Positions 24,602 through 32,840 of a stretch of DNA of 64,000 nucleotides are shown in pieces. The stretch spans positions 1 through 64,000 of the forward strand of contig CATKYJ010000010.1 of NCBI GenBank assembly GCA_949840885.1, in the 5' to 3' direction. Positions within the stretch are counted from its first letter, which is position 1. The number at the start of each line of letters is the position of its first letter. A program made the translations under genes and the position numbers. Source of the stretch: an uncultured Acetatifactor sp. (GTDB lineage: Bacteria > Bacillota > Clostridia > Lachnospirales > Lachnospiraceae). The notes beneath the pieces were generated by a model that saw only the letters and a program-made list of their open reading frames with translations, searched no databases and was not told where the DNA came from.

Positions 24602-27229
24602 ATGCGTACAGATAGAAAGAAAAAAAGAATGATAATAGCTGGTGTTGCAGTCCTTGTGCTGATATGCGCTACGGTCGTCTCTGTACTTGTATCGAGACCT
24701 AAGGAGGAGACCGTGGACGGGAGAGTGCACGAGTCTTTCGGGATAGAGGGAGAGCTTCAGAGCCTGGGCATGGACGCCGGCATGATAAAGGCGGCCGAGA
24801 ACGAGGAATTGATCCTGTGGCTGGACGGCGCCACCAGCGGAGTGGTGGTGGAGACCAAGGCCACGGGCGACAGATTCTACGCGGTTCCGGAGAATGCCTT
24901 AAACGACCCAAGGGCTTCCAAGAATACCAAGAACCTGGTGAACTCTCCGGTGGTGGTGACCTATTACAGCATCAGCTCGCAAAAGACCGTAGAATTTGAC
25001 AGCTACACCAATGCCACGGCGGAAAACCGCGTGTCCTGGGCGCCTTTGGAGAACGGCCGGGGCGTCCGGGTGAGGATGGTGATCGGACGGGAAGAGACCG
25101 CCAGGCTGATTCCGGAGCAGATCAGCGAGACCGGTTTTGAAGCCCTGATGGAAAGGGTGGAGGCAGCAGACGGCGACGCGGCTGTGAGGCAGATCAGATC
25201 CCTGTTCCTAAAGTATAATTACGACACCGCAAACCAGGAGCAGAGGGAGAAATATCCCGCCCTGGAGCAGATGGATATCTACTGCCTGAAAACCTCCGCA
25301 AATGACTACAACAGAGATACGCTGGAGACATACTTCAGGAATATCGGCTATACCTACGAAGAGATTGACGAAGCCTACGAGGAGCTGGGCTATGTGTCCA
25401 AGACAGAGGCGTTCCCCTGCTTTAAGATGAACATTGACTATATTCTGGACGGCGGACGGCTGAAAGTGGATCTGGACACGGCGAATATTGAGTATGACAG
25501 AGAACTCTTTGTGCTGACGAATCTCAGGATGCTTCCTTTCTTCGGGGCGGGGGAGACAGGCAGCGAGGGCTATGTATTCCTGCCCGACGGGTCCGGCGCC
25601 CTGATCAACTTCAACAATGACGGTTCCAAGAAAAACCAGCTGACCACCGGCAGGATGTACGGGCCGGACGCTGCGGAATCCAATGCGGACCGGGGCAGCC
25701 AGAAGCTGGAGTTCCGCTATCCGGTATTCGGCGTCAAGGATGGGGAAAAGGCGATTCTGGGAATTGTCACGGACGGAGACGCCGTCTCCAATATCAACTG
25801 CCAGCTGGGCAATATGATACACTCTTATAACACAGCCTACGCGGATTTCATCATCTGCCAGGGCGCCCAGTACGAATCCAACTTTACCAGCCAGGAGGCC
25901 TGGGTGCAGTATGACAGGGTCGGATATCAGGGCCATATCTCTCTGGAGTATTCTTTCTTAACCGGGGAAGAGGCGGACTATTCCGGCATGGCCATGGCAT
26001 ATCAGGATTATCTGCGCAGGGAAGTGCTGCCGGGGGGGACAGAGCAGGACCAGACCATGCCGTTAATGCTGGAGACCCTTGGCACGGTGGGAAACAGTGT
26101 CCGGGTACTGGGGATTCCGAAGTTCAGGAATGTGGAGGTGACTTCCTACAAAGAGGCTGCAAAGATGGTAAGCGAACTGTCCCAGGCCGGCATCGGCAAT
26201 ATCAATCTGCGCTACCAGGCCTGGTACAACGGAGGCTACTATAAGTACATTTCCACGAAACTAAAGACCGAGAAAGCGGCGGGAAGCAAGTCCGACCTGA
26301 AAGCTTTGGACGCGCAGCTGAAAGCATCCGGAGGGAGGCTTTTCCTGGACGGGGAGCTGATGCTGGGAGATAAGCTGAAGAGCTTTGATTACAGTTACCG
26401 CCCTTCCTGGGACGGCATCCGGAATCTGTTCAACAAACAGGCGTACTATCCGTTTATGGTGCCTACCACACAGAGAATGGTCAACTATTATTACTGTATC
26501 AACCCTACAAAGCTTCTGGGATATTACGATGCCTTTTCCAGGCAATACGAGAAGCTGGGACTGGAGAATATCTCCCTGGGAACCATGGGCAGGGTGCTGA
26601 ACTCCAATTACCGCAAGGCGGAATATACCAACAGGCAGGATGCGGAAGAGATCGGGCGGGAGGTGCTGAACCGGGCGGACAGCCAGTACCAGACGCTTTT
26701 GGTGGACGCCGGAAATGCCTATACTTTCGCCACTGCGGACTATATCCTGAATCTGCCGGATACCAACAGCAATTACATCATTGAGGACGGAAGCGTTCCC
26801 TTTATCCAGATGGCGCTCCACGGGCTGATCACTTACGCGGGTATGCCCATCAACCTAGCGCAGGACTATGAGCAGGCGGTGCTCAAATGCGTGGAATACG
26901 GAAGCGTTCCCTACTTCTTTCTGTGCGACACGGAGAGATATGTGCTGAAGAATTCCTATATTCAGGACAGGCAGCTCTACACCGCGGTCTATGAGGACTG
27001 GAAAGACAGACTGGTGGAGGCGTATGAAAGAATCGACAAAGCCCTGTCCGGGGTGCAGAATGCCAGAATGATAAGGCATGAGAAGCTGGCGGAGGATTTG
27101 TACGCAAGCACCTATGACAACGGAACGGTGATCTATGTGAACTATGGGGACCGGGAACAGAATGCAGAGGGAATCGCTGTTCCGGCTATGGATTATGTGG
27201 TTGTGCAGGAGGGAGGTGACGGCAGGTGA
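24602..27229 (+). CDS. DUF5696 domain membrane-anchored protein
   Basis: An 875-residue protein anchored by one N-terminal helix (about residues 9-31, IIAGVAVLVLICATVVSVLV) with the bulk outside the membrane. The body matches the DUF5696 family as I recognise it, including YVFLPDGSGALINFNNDG, LGIVTDGDAVSN and a C-terminal TIM-barrel-like half (IGNINLRYQAWYNGGYY; NYYYCINPTKLLGYYDAF; GSVPFIQMALHGLITYAG). The late half resembles a glycosidase-like barrel, but no verified activity is known to me. ATG at 24602 is used because AGGAG is 6 bases upstream; the earlier ATG at 24569 lies inside the previous gene. Between the NHL/Yip1 gene and two permeases, it likely belongs to the surface uptake apparatus. 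Confidence 0.8.
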   Translation: MRTDRKKKRMIIAGVAVLVLICATVVSVLVSRPKEETVDGRVHESFGIEGELQSLGMDAGMIKAAENEELILWLDGATSGVVVETKATGDRFYAVPENALNDPRASKNTKNLVNSPVVVTYYSISSQKTVEFDSYTNATAENRVSWAPLENGRGVRVRMVIGREETARLIPEQISETGFEALMERVEAADGDAAVRQIRSLFLKYNYDTANQEQREKYPALEQMDIYCLKTSANDYNRDTLETYFRNIGYTYEEIDEAYEELGYVSKTEAFPCFKMNIDYILDGGRLKVDLDTANIEYDRELFVLTNLRMLPFFGAGETGSEGYVFLPDGSGALINFNNDGSKKNQLTTGRMYGPDAAESNADRGSQKLEFRYPVFGVKDGEKAILGIVTDGDAVSNINCQLGNMIHSYNTAYADFIICQGAQYESNFTSQEAWVQYDRVGYQGHISLEYSFLTGEEADYSGMAMAYQDYLRREVLPGGTEQDQTMPLMLETLGTVGNSVRVLGIPKFRNVEVTSYKEAAKMVSELSQAGIGNINLRYQAWYNGGYYKYISTKLKTEKAAGSKSDLKALDAQLKASGGRLFLDGELMLGDKLKSFDYSYRPSWDGIRNLFNKQAYYPFMVPTTQRMVNYYYCINPTKLLGYYDAFSRQYEKLGLENISLGTMGRVLNSNYRKAEYTNRQDAEEIGREVLNRADSQYQTLLVDAGNAYTFATADYILNLPDTNSNYIIEDGSVPFIQMALHGLITYAGMPINLAQDYEQAVLKCVEYGSVPYFFLCDTERYVLKNSYIQDRQLYTAVYEDWKDRLVEAYERIDKALSGVQNARMIRHEKLAEDLYASTYDNGTVIYVNYGDREQNAEGIAVPAMDYVVVQEGGDGR

Positions 27230-28170
27230 GTAAGAATCAGAAAAAGAAAAGCGTGTCCCTGTCGGCGAAAAAGGCAAGGCTTGGATGGGTGTTCGTATCT
27301 CCGTTTGTAATCGGATTTTTCCTGTTCTACCTGGTAGTGATTGTGGAATCCATCCAGTACAGTTTCATGGAGGTGGAGACTCTGCCTGAGGGAGGCTTTA
27401 TCACACATTTCGTAGGCTGGAGCAATTATGAGTATATGACCAGGACATTGACTACCTTTATGAGCGGACTGTGGGCCACTGTGCGGGATATGCTTTACAG
27501 CCTGCCGATACTGCTGCTGTTCAGCCTGTTCGTGGCAGTGGTGCTGAATCAGAAGCTGAAAGGCCGGGCGCTGTTCCGCGCCATCTTCTTCGTGCCGGTG
27601 ATCCTGTCAACGGGTATCATCGCCAAATCGGATGCGGCCAACAATGTGGTAAGCGCTTTCGCCACCATGAATACGGGCGAGATGACCACAGTGGCAGAGG
27701 AGGCCAGCGCCGCGTTCAGCATCAACGGACTGATGTACTACATAGAGGATATGTTCAGCTTCGCTCCCTGGCTGCTGGAATTCATCGAGACTGCGGCCAC
27801 AAATGTGTACGAGGTCATCAATCAGTCGGGCGTGCAGATCCTGATCTTCCTGGCAGGCCTGCAGAGCATCTCGCCCTCCCTGTACGAGGCGGCGAAGATG
27901 GAGGGCTGCTCTTCCTGGGAGAGCTTCTGGAAGATCACTCTGCCCATGATCAGCCCCATGATCCTTGTAAACATTATCTACAGCATTGTGGACTGCTTCA
28001 CAAGATATGACAATAATGTCATGAATAGCATACAGTCCATGATCACGCTGACGGATTACGGCCATGCCTCTGCGGCCGCCTGGATTTACTTCTGTGCCAT
28101 CGCGCTGCTGGTACTGATCATCTTCGGCATCGCAAGCCGGTTTGTGTTCTATCAGGGGAAAGAGAGGTAG
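27226..28170 (+). CDS. ABC transporter permease, CUT1 family, with enlarged extracellular loop
   Basis: A 314-residue permease. The first helix is in GWVFVSPFVIGFFLFYLVVIV, and the EAA loop is LYEAAKMEGCSSWESFW followed by ITLP. Between the middle helices there is a longer than usual loop (about residues 125-195, including MNTGEMTTVAEEASAAFSI), predicted outside the membrane, that could contact the DUF5696 or NHL protein. GTG at 27226 overlaps the DUF5696 stop and follows GGAGGTGA, indicating translational coupling. It pairs with the permease at 28177. Confidence 0.87.
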   Translation: MSKNQKKKSVSLSAKKARLGWVFVSPFVIGFFLFYLVVIVESIQYSFMEVETLPEGGFITHFVGWSNYEYMTRTLTTFMSGLWATVRDMLYSLPILLLFSLFVAVVLNQKLKGRALFRAIFFVPVILSTGIIAKSDAANNVVSAFATMNTGEMTTVAEEASAAFSINGLMYYIEDMFSFAPWLLEFIETAATNVYEVINQSGVQILIFLAGLQSISPSLYEAAKMEGCSSWESFWKITLPMISPMILVNIIYSIVDCFTRYDNNVMNSIQSMITLTDYGHASAAAWIYFCAIALLVLIIFGIASRFVFYQGKER

Positions 28171-28176
28171 GGGAAA

Positions 28177-29133
28177 ATGATGACATACAATCAATTCAAA
28201 CAGTCCCATGGGGCCAGGATACTGCGCAGAGGCACTCTGAAAGCCCTGGAGTATGCGCTGCTGATCGGACTGAGCTATTATATCCTGTCTCCGCTGCTGT
28301 TAAAAATCGCCACCAGCTTTATGGCGGAGTCGGATCTGCTGGACAGCCTGGTGGTGTACATTCCTAAGGAGCTCACCCTCTGGAACTACAGGAGGGCTGC
28401 CGAATTCCTGAATTATTGGGAGTCCCTGCGCAACACGGCGCTGATCTCTCTGGCGGCGGGGCTGCTGCAGATGCTGGTCTGTTCCTTTGTGGGCTACGGC
28501 CTGGCAAAATTCAAGTTCAAGGGCAGAGGAATCGTGATAGCAGTGGTGTTCTTTTCCATCATCACCCCGCCCCTGACTTACCAGCCCTCCATGTATCTGA
28601 AATTCAGATACTTTGATGTGTTCGGTATCATTGAGGCCGTGACGGGATCCTCCGTCAACCTTTTGGACTCCCTGTGGCCGCTGCTGATTTTGTCTGTGAC
28701 AGGCTTTGCCTTTAAGAACGGCCTGTATATCTTCATGATGATGCAGTTCTTCCGGGGATTTCCGGAGGAACTGGAGGAGGCGGCTTATGTGGACGGGTAC
28801 GGCGTGTTCCGCACGTTCTTCCGCATTATCCTGCCCAATTCCGTCCCCATGCTGATCACGGTGTTTACGTTCGCCTTTGCATGGCAGTGGACGGACACGT
28901 TCTACACCTCCATGTTCTTCAGCAGGATCAAGACCCTGTCGAATATGCTCTCCAGAGGCTTTGAGGGTATGAACGTGGAGGGGCATGCCATGGCTCTGGC
29001 GGCCGGACAGCCGCTGACCATAGCCCTTGGGGGCACGTACAGCCTGATGGTGATCTTCCCGCTGGTCATTGTGTATGTGTTTACACAGAGATTTTTGACA
29101 CAGGGGATTGAGCGGAGCGGTATTGTGGGCTAA
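28177..29133 (+). CDS. ABC transporter permease, CUT1 family (MalG type)
   Basis: A 318-residue MalG-type permease with EAA loop ELEEAAYVDGYGVFRTF followed by IILP. It is the last gene of the long operon that starts at 12932. The stop is followed at once by the structured element at 29134 and a terminator at 29229. It forms the second permease pair with the 27226 product, giving the locus two pairs for two solute-binding proteins. The ATG at 28180 immediately after the first is equally possible as a start. Confidence 0.88.
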   Translation: MMTYNQFKQSHGARILRRGTLKALEYALLIGLSYYILSPLLLKIATSFMAESDLLDSLVVYIPKELTLWNYRRAAEFLNYWESLRNTALISLAAGLLQMLVCSFVGYGLAKFKFKGRGIVIAVVFFSIITPPLTYQPSMYLKFRYFDVFGIIEAVTGSSVNLLDSLWPLLILSVTGFAFKNGLYIFMMMQFFRGFPEELEEAAYVDGYGVFRTFFRIILPNSVPMLITVFTFAFAWQWTDTFYTSMFFSRIKTLSNMLSRGFEGMNVEGHAMALAAGQPLTIALGGTYSLMVIFPLVIVYVFTQRFLTQGIERSGIVG

Positions 29134-29226
29134 GTGTGAGAAGAAGTTCTAAGTCTGCACAGGACGCAGACTAAGAACTTCTAGGCTCGTGAGCGAACGA
29201 GTTCGCTCTACGAGCCAGTCTCACAC
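29134..29226 (+). other. predicted three-way-junction RNA element in the 3' untranslated region
   Basis: Closing stem GTGTGAGA (29134-29141) pairs with TCTCACAC (29219-29226). Inside it are two hairpins. The first is GAAGTTCTAAGTCTGC (29143-29158) with GCAGACTAAGAACTTC (29166-29181), 16 positions with one mismatch. The second is GGCTCGTGAGCGAA with TTCGCTCTACGAGCC (29184-29216), with one bulged base. It begins one base after the permease stop codon. Function is unknown. Confidence 0.65.
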
Positions 29227-29228
29227 AA

Positions 29229-29262
29229 AAGAATGCCCGGAGTGCGGGCATTCTTCCGGTTT
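29229..29262 (+). terminator. intrinsic terminator of the mannan transporter operon
   Basis: Arms AAGAATGCCCG (29229-29239) and CGGGCATTCTT (29245-29255) pair perfectly over 11 bp with a 5-base loop. A short T-run (CCGGTTTT, to 29262) follows. The rest of the gap to the GH38-like gene at 29429 shows no gene or clear promoter. Confidence 0.75.
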
Positions 29263-29428
29263 TACAGCGATTTTTATGGACGTGTTTGGGGGGAGATGTG
29301 ATAGGGAGTTCTGGGATGTAGGGGCCGGACATGGGTGGGAAAGCCTGTGTCCGGCTTTTGGTATCATGGAAGTGTTTGGGGTTGCCGCTGCAGGCGGTTT
29401 GACGGAAAGAAAAACGGAGGTTTGAGAT

Positions 29429-31810
29429 ATGGAACGGTTTACTTTGTATTTGATTCATTCTTCTCATACGGATGTGGGGTATACGGATACCCAGGAGAAG
29501 ATGAAAGCGCATCATGTGGCTTTTATCAGGGAGGCTCTGGAGCTGATTGAGAGGGAGCCGCGGTTTAAATGGAACTGTGAGAGCTACTGGTGTGTGGAGC
29601 AGTTTCTGAAAGAGGCGTCCCCAAAGGAGGCGCAGGACTTTGTGCGGGCGGTGAAGAGCGGAAATATGGGCTTGTCCGCAAGCTATCTGAATCTGACGGA
29701 TTTGGTGCCGGAGTATGTGCATCAGGGGATCATGGATGCCTGCAGAAAGCAGCGGGAGGCGCTGGGGATTCCGGCAAAGAGCGCTATGACTGCGGATGTG
29801 AACGGATACAGCTGGGGCTTTGCGGATATATTGGCAGATCAGGGGGTGACCAGGCTTATGTCCAGCATCCATACCCATCACGGGTATCATCCCCTGTTTC
29901 GCAAGCAGACGCCCTTTTACTGGGAGTCCCCCAGGGGGAGGCGCGTCCTTTGCTGGAATGGGGAGCATTATAACCTGGGAAACGAGCTGGGCATTGCGCA
30001 GGCGTCCTGGTTTGAGTATACCATTCATGACGGGATGTCCTGGGCGCCGCTGCCGGATTTTGAAAAAGCGACCAGGCGGATTGAGGCTTATGTGAGGACG
30101 CTGCGGGAACAGGGCTATGCTCTGGATTTCGCCCCTGTGTGCCTAAGCGGCAATATGACGGACAACGCGCCGCCGTCCCTGCGCATTCTGGAATTTATCG
30201 ATCTCTATGAGGCCAGGGGCGGGGAAGTGACCCTGAAGATGGCCACTTTGGATGAATTCTTTGAGGCCCTTGAGGCAAGCGGCGCAGAGATTCCCGCCTA
30301 CCGGGGAGACTGGACGGACTGGTGGGCGGACGGCGTGGGCTCCACCCCTGCGGATGTGCTGCAGTACAGATCTGCAGCCCGCAGCTACCATATGGTGCAG
30401 AAGCTGGATCCGGAGGGAAAGGTGACGCCCCGGGCAGCCCGCAGGGACGCTTTATATAACCTGATGTTCTACGGGGAGCATACCTGGGGGTATTCCTCCT
30501 CCATTACGGAGCCTTTCCATCCCCAGGTGAACAACCTGGATCAGTGGAAGAGGCTGTATGCGCTGAAAGCCTGCGAGTCCGCGGTGATCGCCAGGGAAGC
30601 CCTGCAGCGCTTTTTGGGGGAGACCGCCGTGTCCCTGCACAAGGAGCTGATGTTCTGCGCGGTGAATCCCCATGACGAGCCCGTGAAAGGAATCCTCAGA
30701 CAGGATCTGGAGCATTTTTACGGCCATGAGCATTTCCGGGTGGTGGACGCTCTGGACGGAAGCGAGGTTCCTTTCCAGATCAGCCGCTATTCCAGAGGGC
30801 CCGAAATGTGCATCTGGGCAGAACTGGGGCCTGGGGAGAAGAGAATGTACCGGCTGGTGGAGCAGCCGGAATCTCCGCTGCCCTCGGCAGGTCTGAAAGC
30901 GCCTGCGGGAATCGAGGGCGTGGACGATCTGGACTGGAGATTACAGGAATGTCTTGCACAGGGCGGATGCGCGGCTTTTGACTGGCTGGAGAATGCCTTT
31001 TTCCGGATGACTTTCACACCGGAAGCGGGGATCACCTCTATCCGGGATAAGGTACATGGAAAAGAACTGATGGCGGCAGACAGGCCTTACGGGGCGTTTA
31101 CGCCGGTGTACGAGGTGACGGAGCGCAGAGTGGGAGAGGACTATCTGACGGTGAGGAGAAATATGGGGCGCAACCGGAAAGCGGTGCGCACACGGCGCAG
31201 CGCCGGAAAGCTTACGGATGTGAGGGTATTGGAAACAGGCGCTCTCTATACCAAAGTAGAGCTCTCCTACCGGATGGAGGGCGTAAAGGAGTGCGCGGTG
31301 CTCCTGACGGCATATCATCTCTCGCCCCGGCTGGAGATTGACTTCCGCATCCATAAGGAAAGCGTCTGGGAGCCGGAGAACCTGTATCTGTCGCTGCCCT
31401 TTGCGGGGGAGGTCTGGCTGGACAAGGCGGGCGCTAGGATGCGCCCCCGCATAGACCAGCTGCCGGGCACCTGTGTGGACTTCTACGCGGTACAGAACGG
31501 GCTGGTGTTCCGGCAGGGGGAAGCGGATGTGATTTTGACTGTGCCGGATACGCCCTTGGTGTGGATGGGGACCCTGCGTGCCCACCCCATACGGCTCATG
31601 GGAGAGGGTGTGCCCAATGAGGATGAGGTCTATTCCTGGGTGATGAACAATTTCTGGGAGACCAATTTCAAGGCCAGCCTGGGCGGGTTCTATCAGTTTC
31701 ACTATGAGCTGGAGACGGCCCAGCGGGGGGAGGTACGGGCGGCTTTCCGGAAAGCGGAGGCGCTTTGTGAGGGGCTTTTGACTTTTTATCGTTTTGAGGA
31801 TGTGCGATGA
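29429..31810 (+). CDS. GH38-like protein, divergent (N-terminal GH38 fold)
   Basis: A 793-residue protein without signal peptide. The N-terminal third has the GH38 barrel signature: HSSHTDVGYTD in place of the usual H-x-D zinc block, and TADVNGYSWG where the nucleophile Asp normally sits in D-x-F-G-H. The canonical FHD/HHD block of active GH38 enzymes is replaced by FYGEHTWGYSS. The C-terminal half is beta-rich as in GH38. It is therefore a distant family member and may act on another alpha-linked sugar or a modified mannoside. ATG at 29429 follows CGGAGG. It leads a small operon with the ROK kinase and phosphomannose isomerase genes, which argues that its product is free mannose or a similar hexose. 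Confidence 0.8.
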   Translation: MERFTLYLIHSSHTDVGYTDTQEKMKAHHVAFIREALELIEREPRFKWNCESYWCVEQFLKEASPKEAQDFVRAVKSGNMGLSASYLNLTDLVPEYVHQGIMDACRKQREALGIPAKSAMTADVNGYSWGFADILADQGVTRLMSSIHTHHGYHPLFRKQTPFYWESPRGRRVLCWNGEHYNLGNELGIAQASWFEYTIHDGMSWAPLPDFEKATRRIEAYVRTLREQGYALDFAPVCLSGNMTDNAPPSLRILEFIDLYEARGGEVTLKMATLDEFFEALEASGAEIPAYRGDWTDWWADGVGSTPADVLQYRSAARSYHMVQKLDPEGKVTPRAARRDALYNLMFYGEHTWGYSSSITEPFHPQVNNLDQWKRLYALKACESAVIAREALQRFLGETAVSLHKELMFCAVNPHDEPVKGILRQDLEHFYGHEHFRVVDALDGSEVPFQISRYSRGPEMCIWAELGPGEKRMYRLVEQPESPLPSAGLKAPAGIEGVDDLDWRLQECLAQGGCAAFDWLENAFFRMTFTPEAGITSIRDKVHGKELMAADRPYGAFTPVYEVTERRVGEDYLTVRRNMGRNRKAVRTRRSAGKLTDVRVLETGALYTKVELSYRMEGVKECAVLLTAYHLSPRLEIDFRIHKESVWEPENLYLSLPFAGEVWLDKAGARMRPRIDQLPGTCVDFYAVQNGLVFRQGEADVILTVPDTPLVWMGTLRAHPIRLMGEGVPNEDEVYSWVMNNFWETNFKASLGGFYQFHYELETAQRGEVRAAFRKAEALCEGLLTFYRFEDVR

Positions 31811-31930
31811 TGTGGGCAAGTTCCTTTATCGCCTTACTTTCCATGCATGGTGGGGCAGCCGGGATGCATGGGGGTACCGTTAAAGTTCCGGCTAATTGTG
31901 TGTGAATTGTGTGTTGGGAAAGGGGAAGAT

Positions 31931-32824
31931 ATGGTTTCGTTAGGGATAGATCTGGGCGGTACCCAGATGAAATGCGGCCTGGTGGAGGACGGAAAGGTGC
32001 TTCGCTTTGATATGTGCGATACCTGCTCCAAAGAGGGATATGCCGCGGTGACAGAGAGAATGGCAAAGCTGGCGGAGCATGTCCTGGAGGGGGATAAGGC
32101 AATGTATGTGGGCATTGCATCCCCCGGTATCATCGACACCCGCCGGGGGATCGTCCGATATTCCAACAATTTTGACTGGCATGACGCGGACCTGGGGCAG
32201 GATATGTCGAAGCGGCTGGGGCGTCCTGTGCGCATCGCAAACGATGCCCAGTGCGCGGCTCTGGGGGAGGCCCTCTACGGCGCCGGAAAGGGCATTGCCC
32301 GCATGGCCATGGTTACCATCGGCACCGGCGTGGGCGGAGGATTTGTCCGGGACGGCAGGCTGGATACGGACAGCTACGGCTCCATGGCCTATATATTCGG
32401 CCATGCGGTGGTGGCCCATGGGGGCAGAGCGTGCAACTGCGGGCGAAAGGGCTGCCTGGAGGCCTATGCCTCCGCCACTGCCATGGCGGCGCAGGGGAGG
32501 CTCTTCTGGGAAGAGGAAAAAAGCGTAAAAGAGATTTTCCGGGCAGCAGGCGCAGGAGATGAGAAAGCACAGAGGATTATAGAAGAATTTCTGGAATATC
32601 TCACAGAGGGCGCGGTGAATATCGCAAATATCCTAAGGCCCCGGATCATCGTGGTGGGCGGGGGCGTATCGGCTTCCGCCGATAGGATACTGCCCGCAGT
32701 GAACCGGGGGCTTCAGGAGGGCGTATACGGATATGCCTACGCGCCGGTGCGGGCGGTTCGCGCCTGTCTGGGAAACCAGGCGGGTATCGTGGGGGCGGCC
32801 AGCCTGATGTGCGAAGAGCAGTGA
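31931..32824 (+). CDS. ROK-family sugar kinase
   Basis: A 297-residue ROK kinase. The N-terminal phosphate-binding motif is LGIDLGGTQMK, the catalytic Asp is in RIANDAQCAALGE (about D105), and the ROK zinc signature is CNCGRKGCLE (about 168-177). ROK kinases phosphorylate glucose, mannose, fructose or N-acetyl sugars at C6. Placed between an alpha-mannosidase-like gene and phosphomannose isomerase, mannose is the most likely substrate. ATG at 31931 has AGGGG 5 bases upstream; longer in-frame starts back to 31847 lack a ribosome site and the extra residues do not resemble the family. Cytoplasmic. Confidence 0.9.
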   Translation: MVSLGIDLGGTQMKCGLVEDGKVLRFDMCDTCSKEGYAAVTERMAKLAEHVLEGDKAMYVGIASPGIIDTRRGIVRYSNNFDWHDADLGQDMSKRLGRPVRIANDAQCAALGEALYGAGKGIARMAMVTIGTGVGGGFVRDGRLDTDSYGSMAYIFGHAVVAHGGRACNCGRKGCLEAYASATAMAAQGRLFWEEEKSVKEIFRAAGAGDEKAQRIIEEFLEYLTEGAVNIANILRPRIIVVGGGVSASADRILPAVNRGLQEGVYGYAYAPVRAVRACLGNQAGIVGAASLMCEEQ

Positions 32825-32840
32825 AAGGAGCAGATATATC

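Noticed and set aside
29171..30028. Minus-strand open frame over the three-way-junction element and the GH38-like gene start
   Set aside because: Overlaps the GH38-like coding sequence and a structured noncoding region; the translation has no domain.
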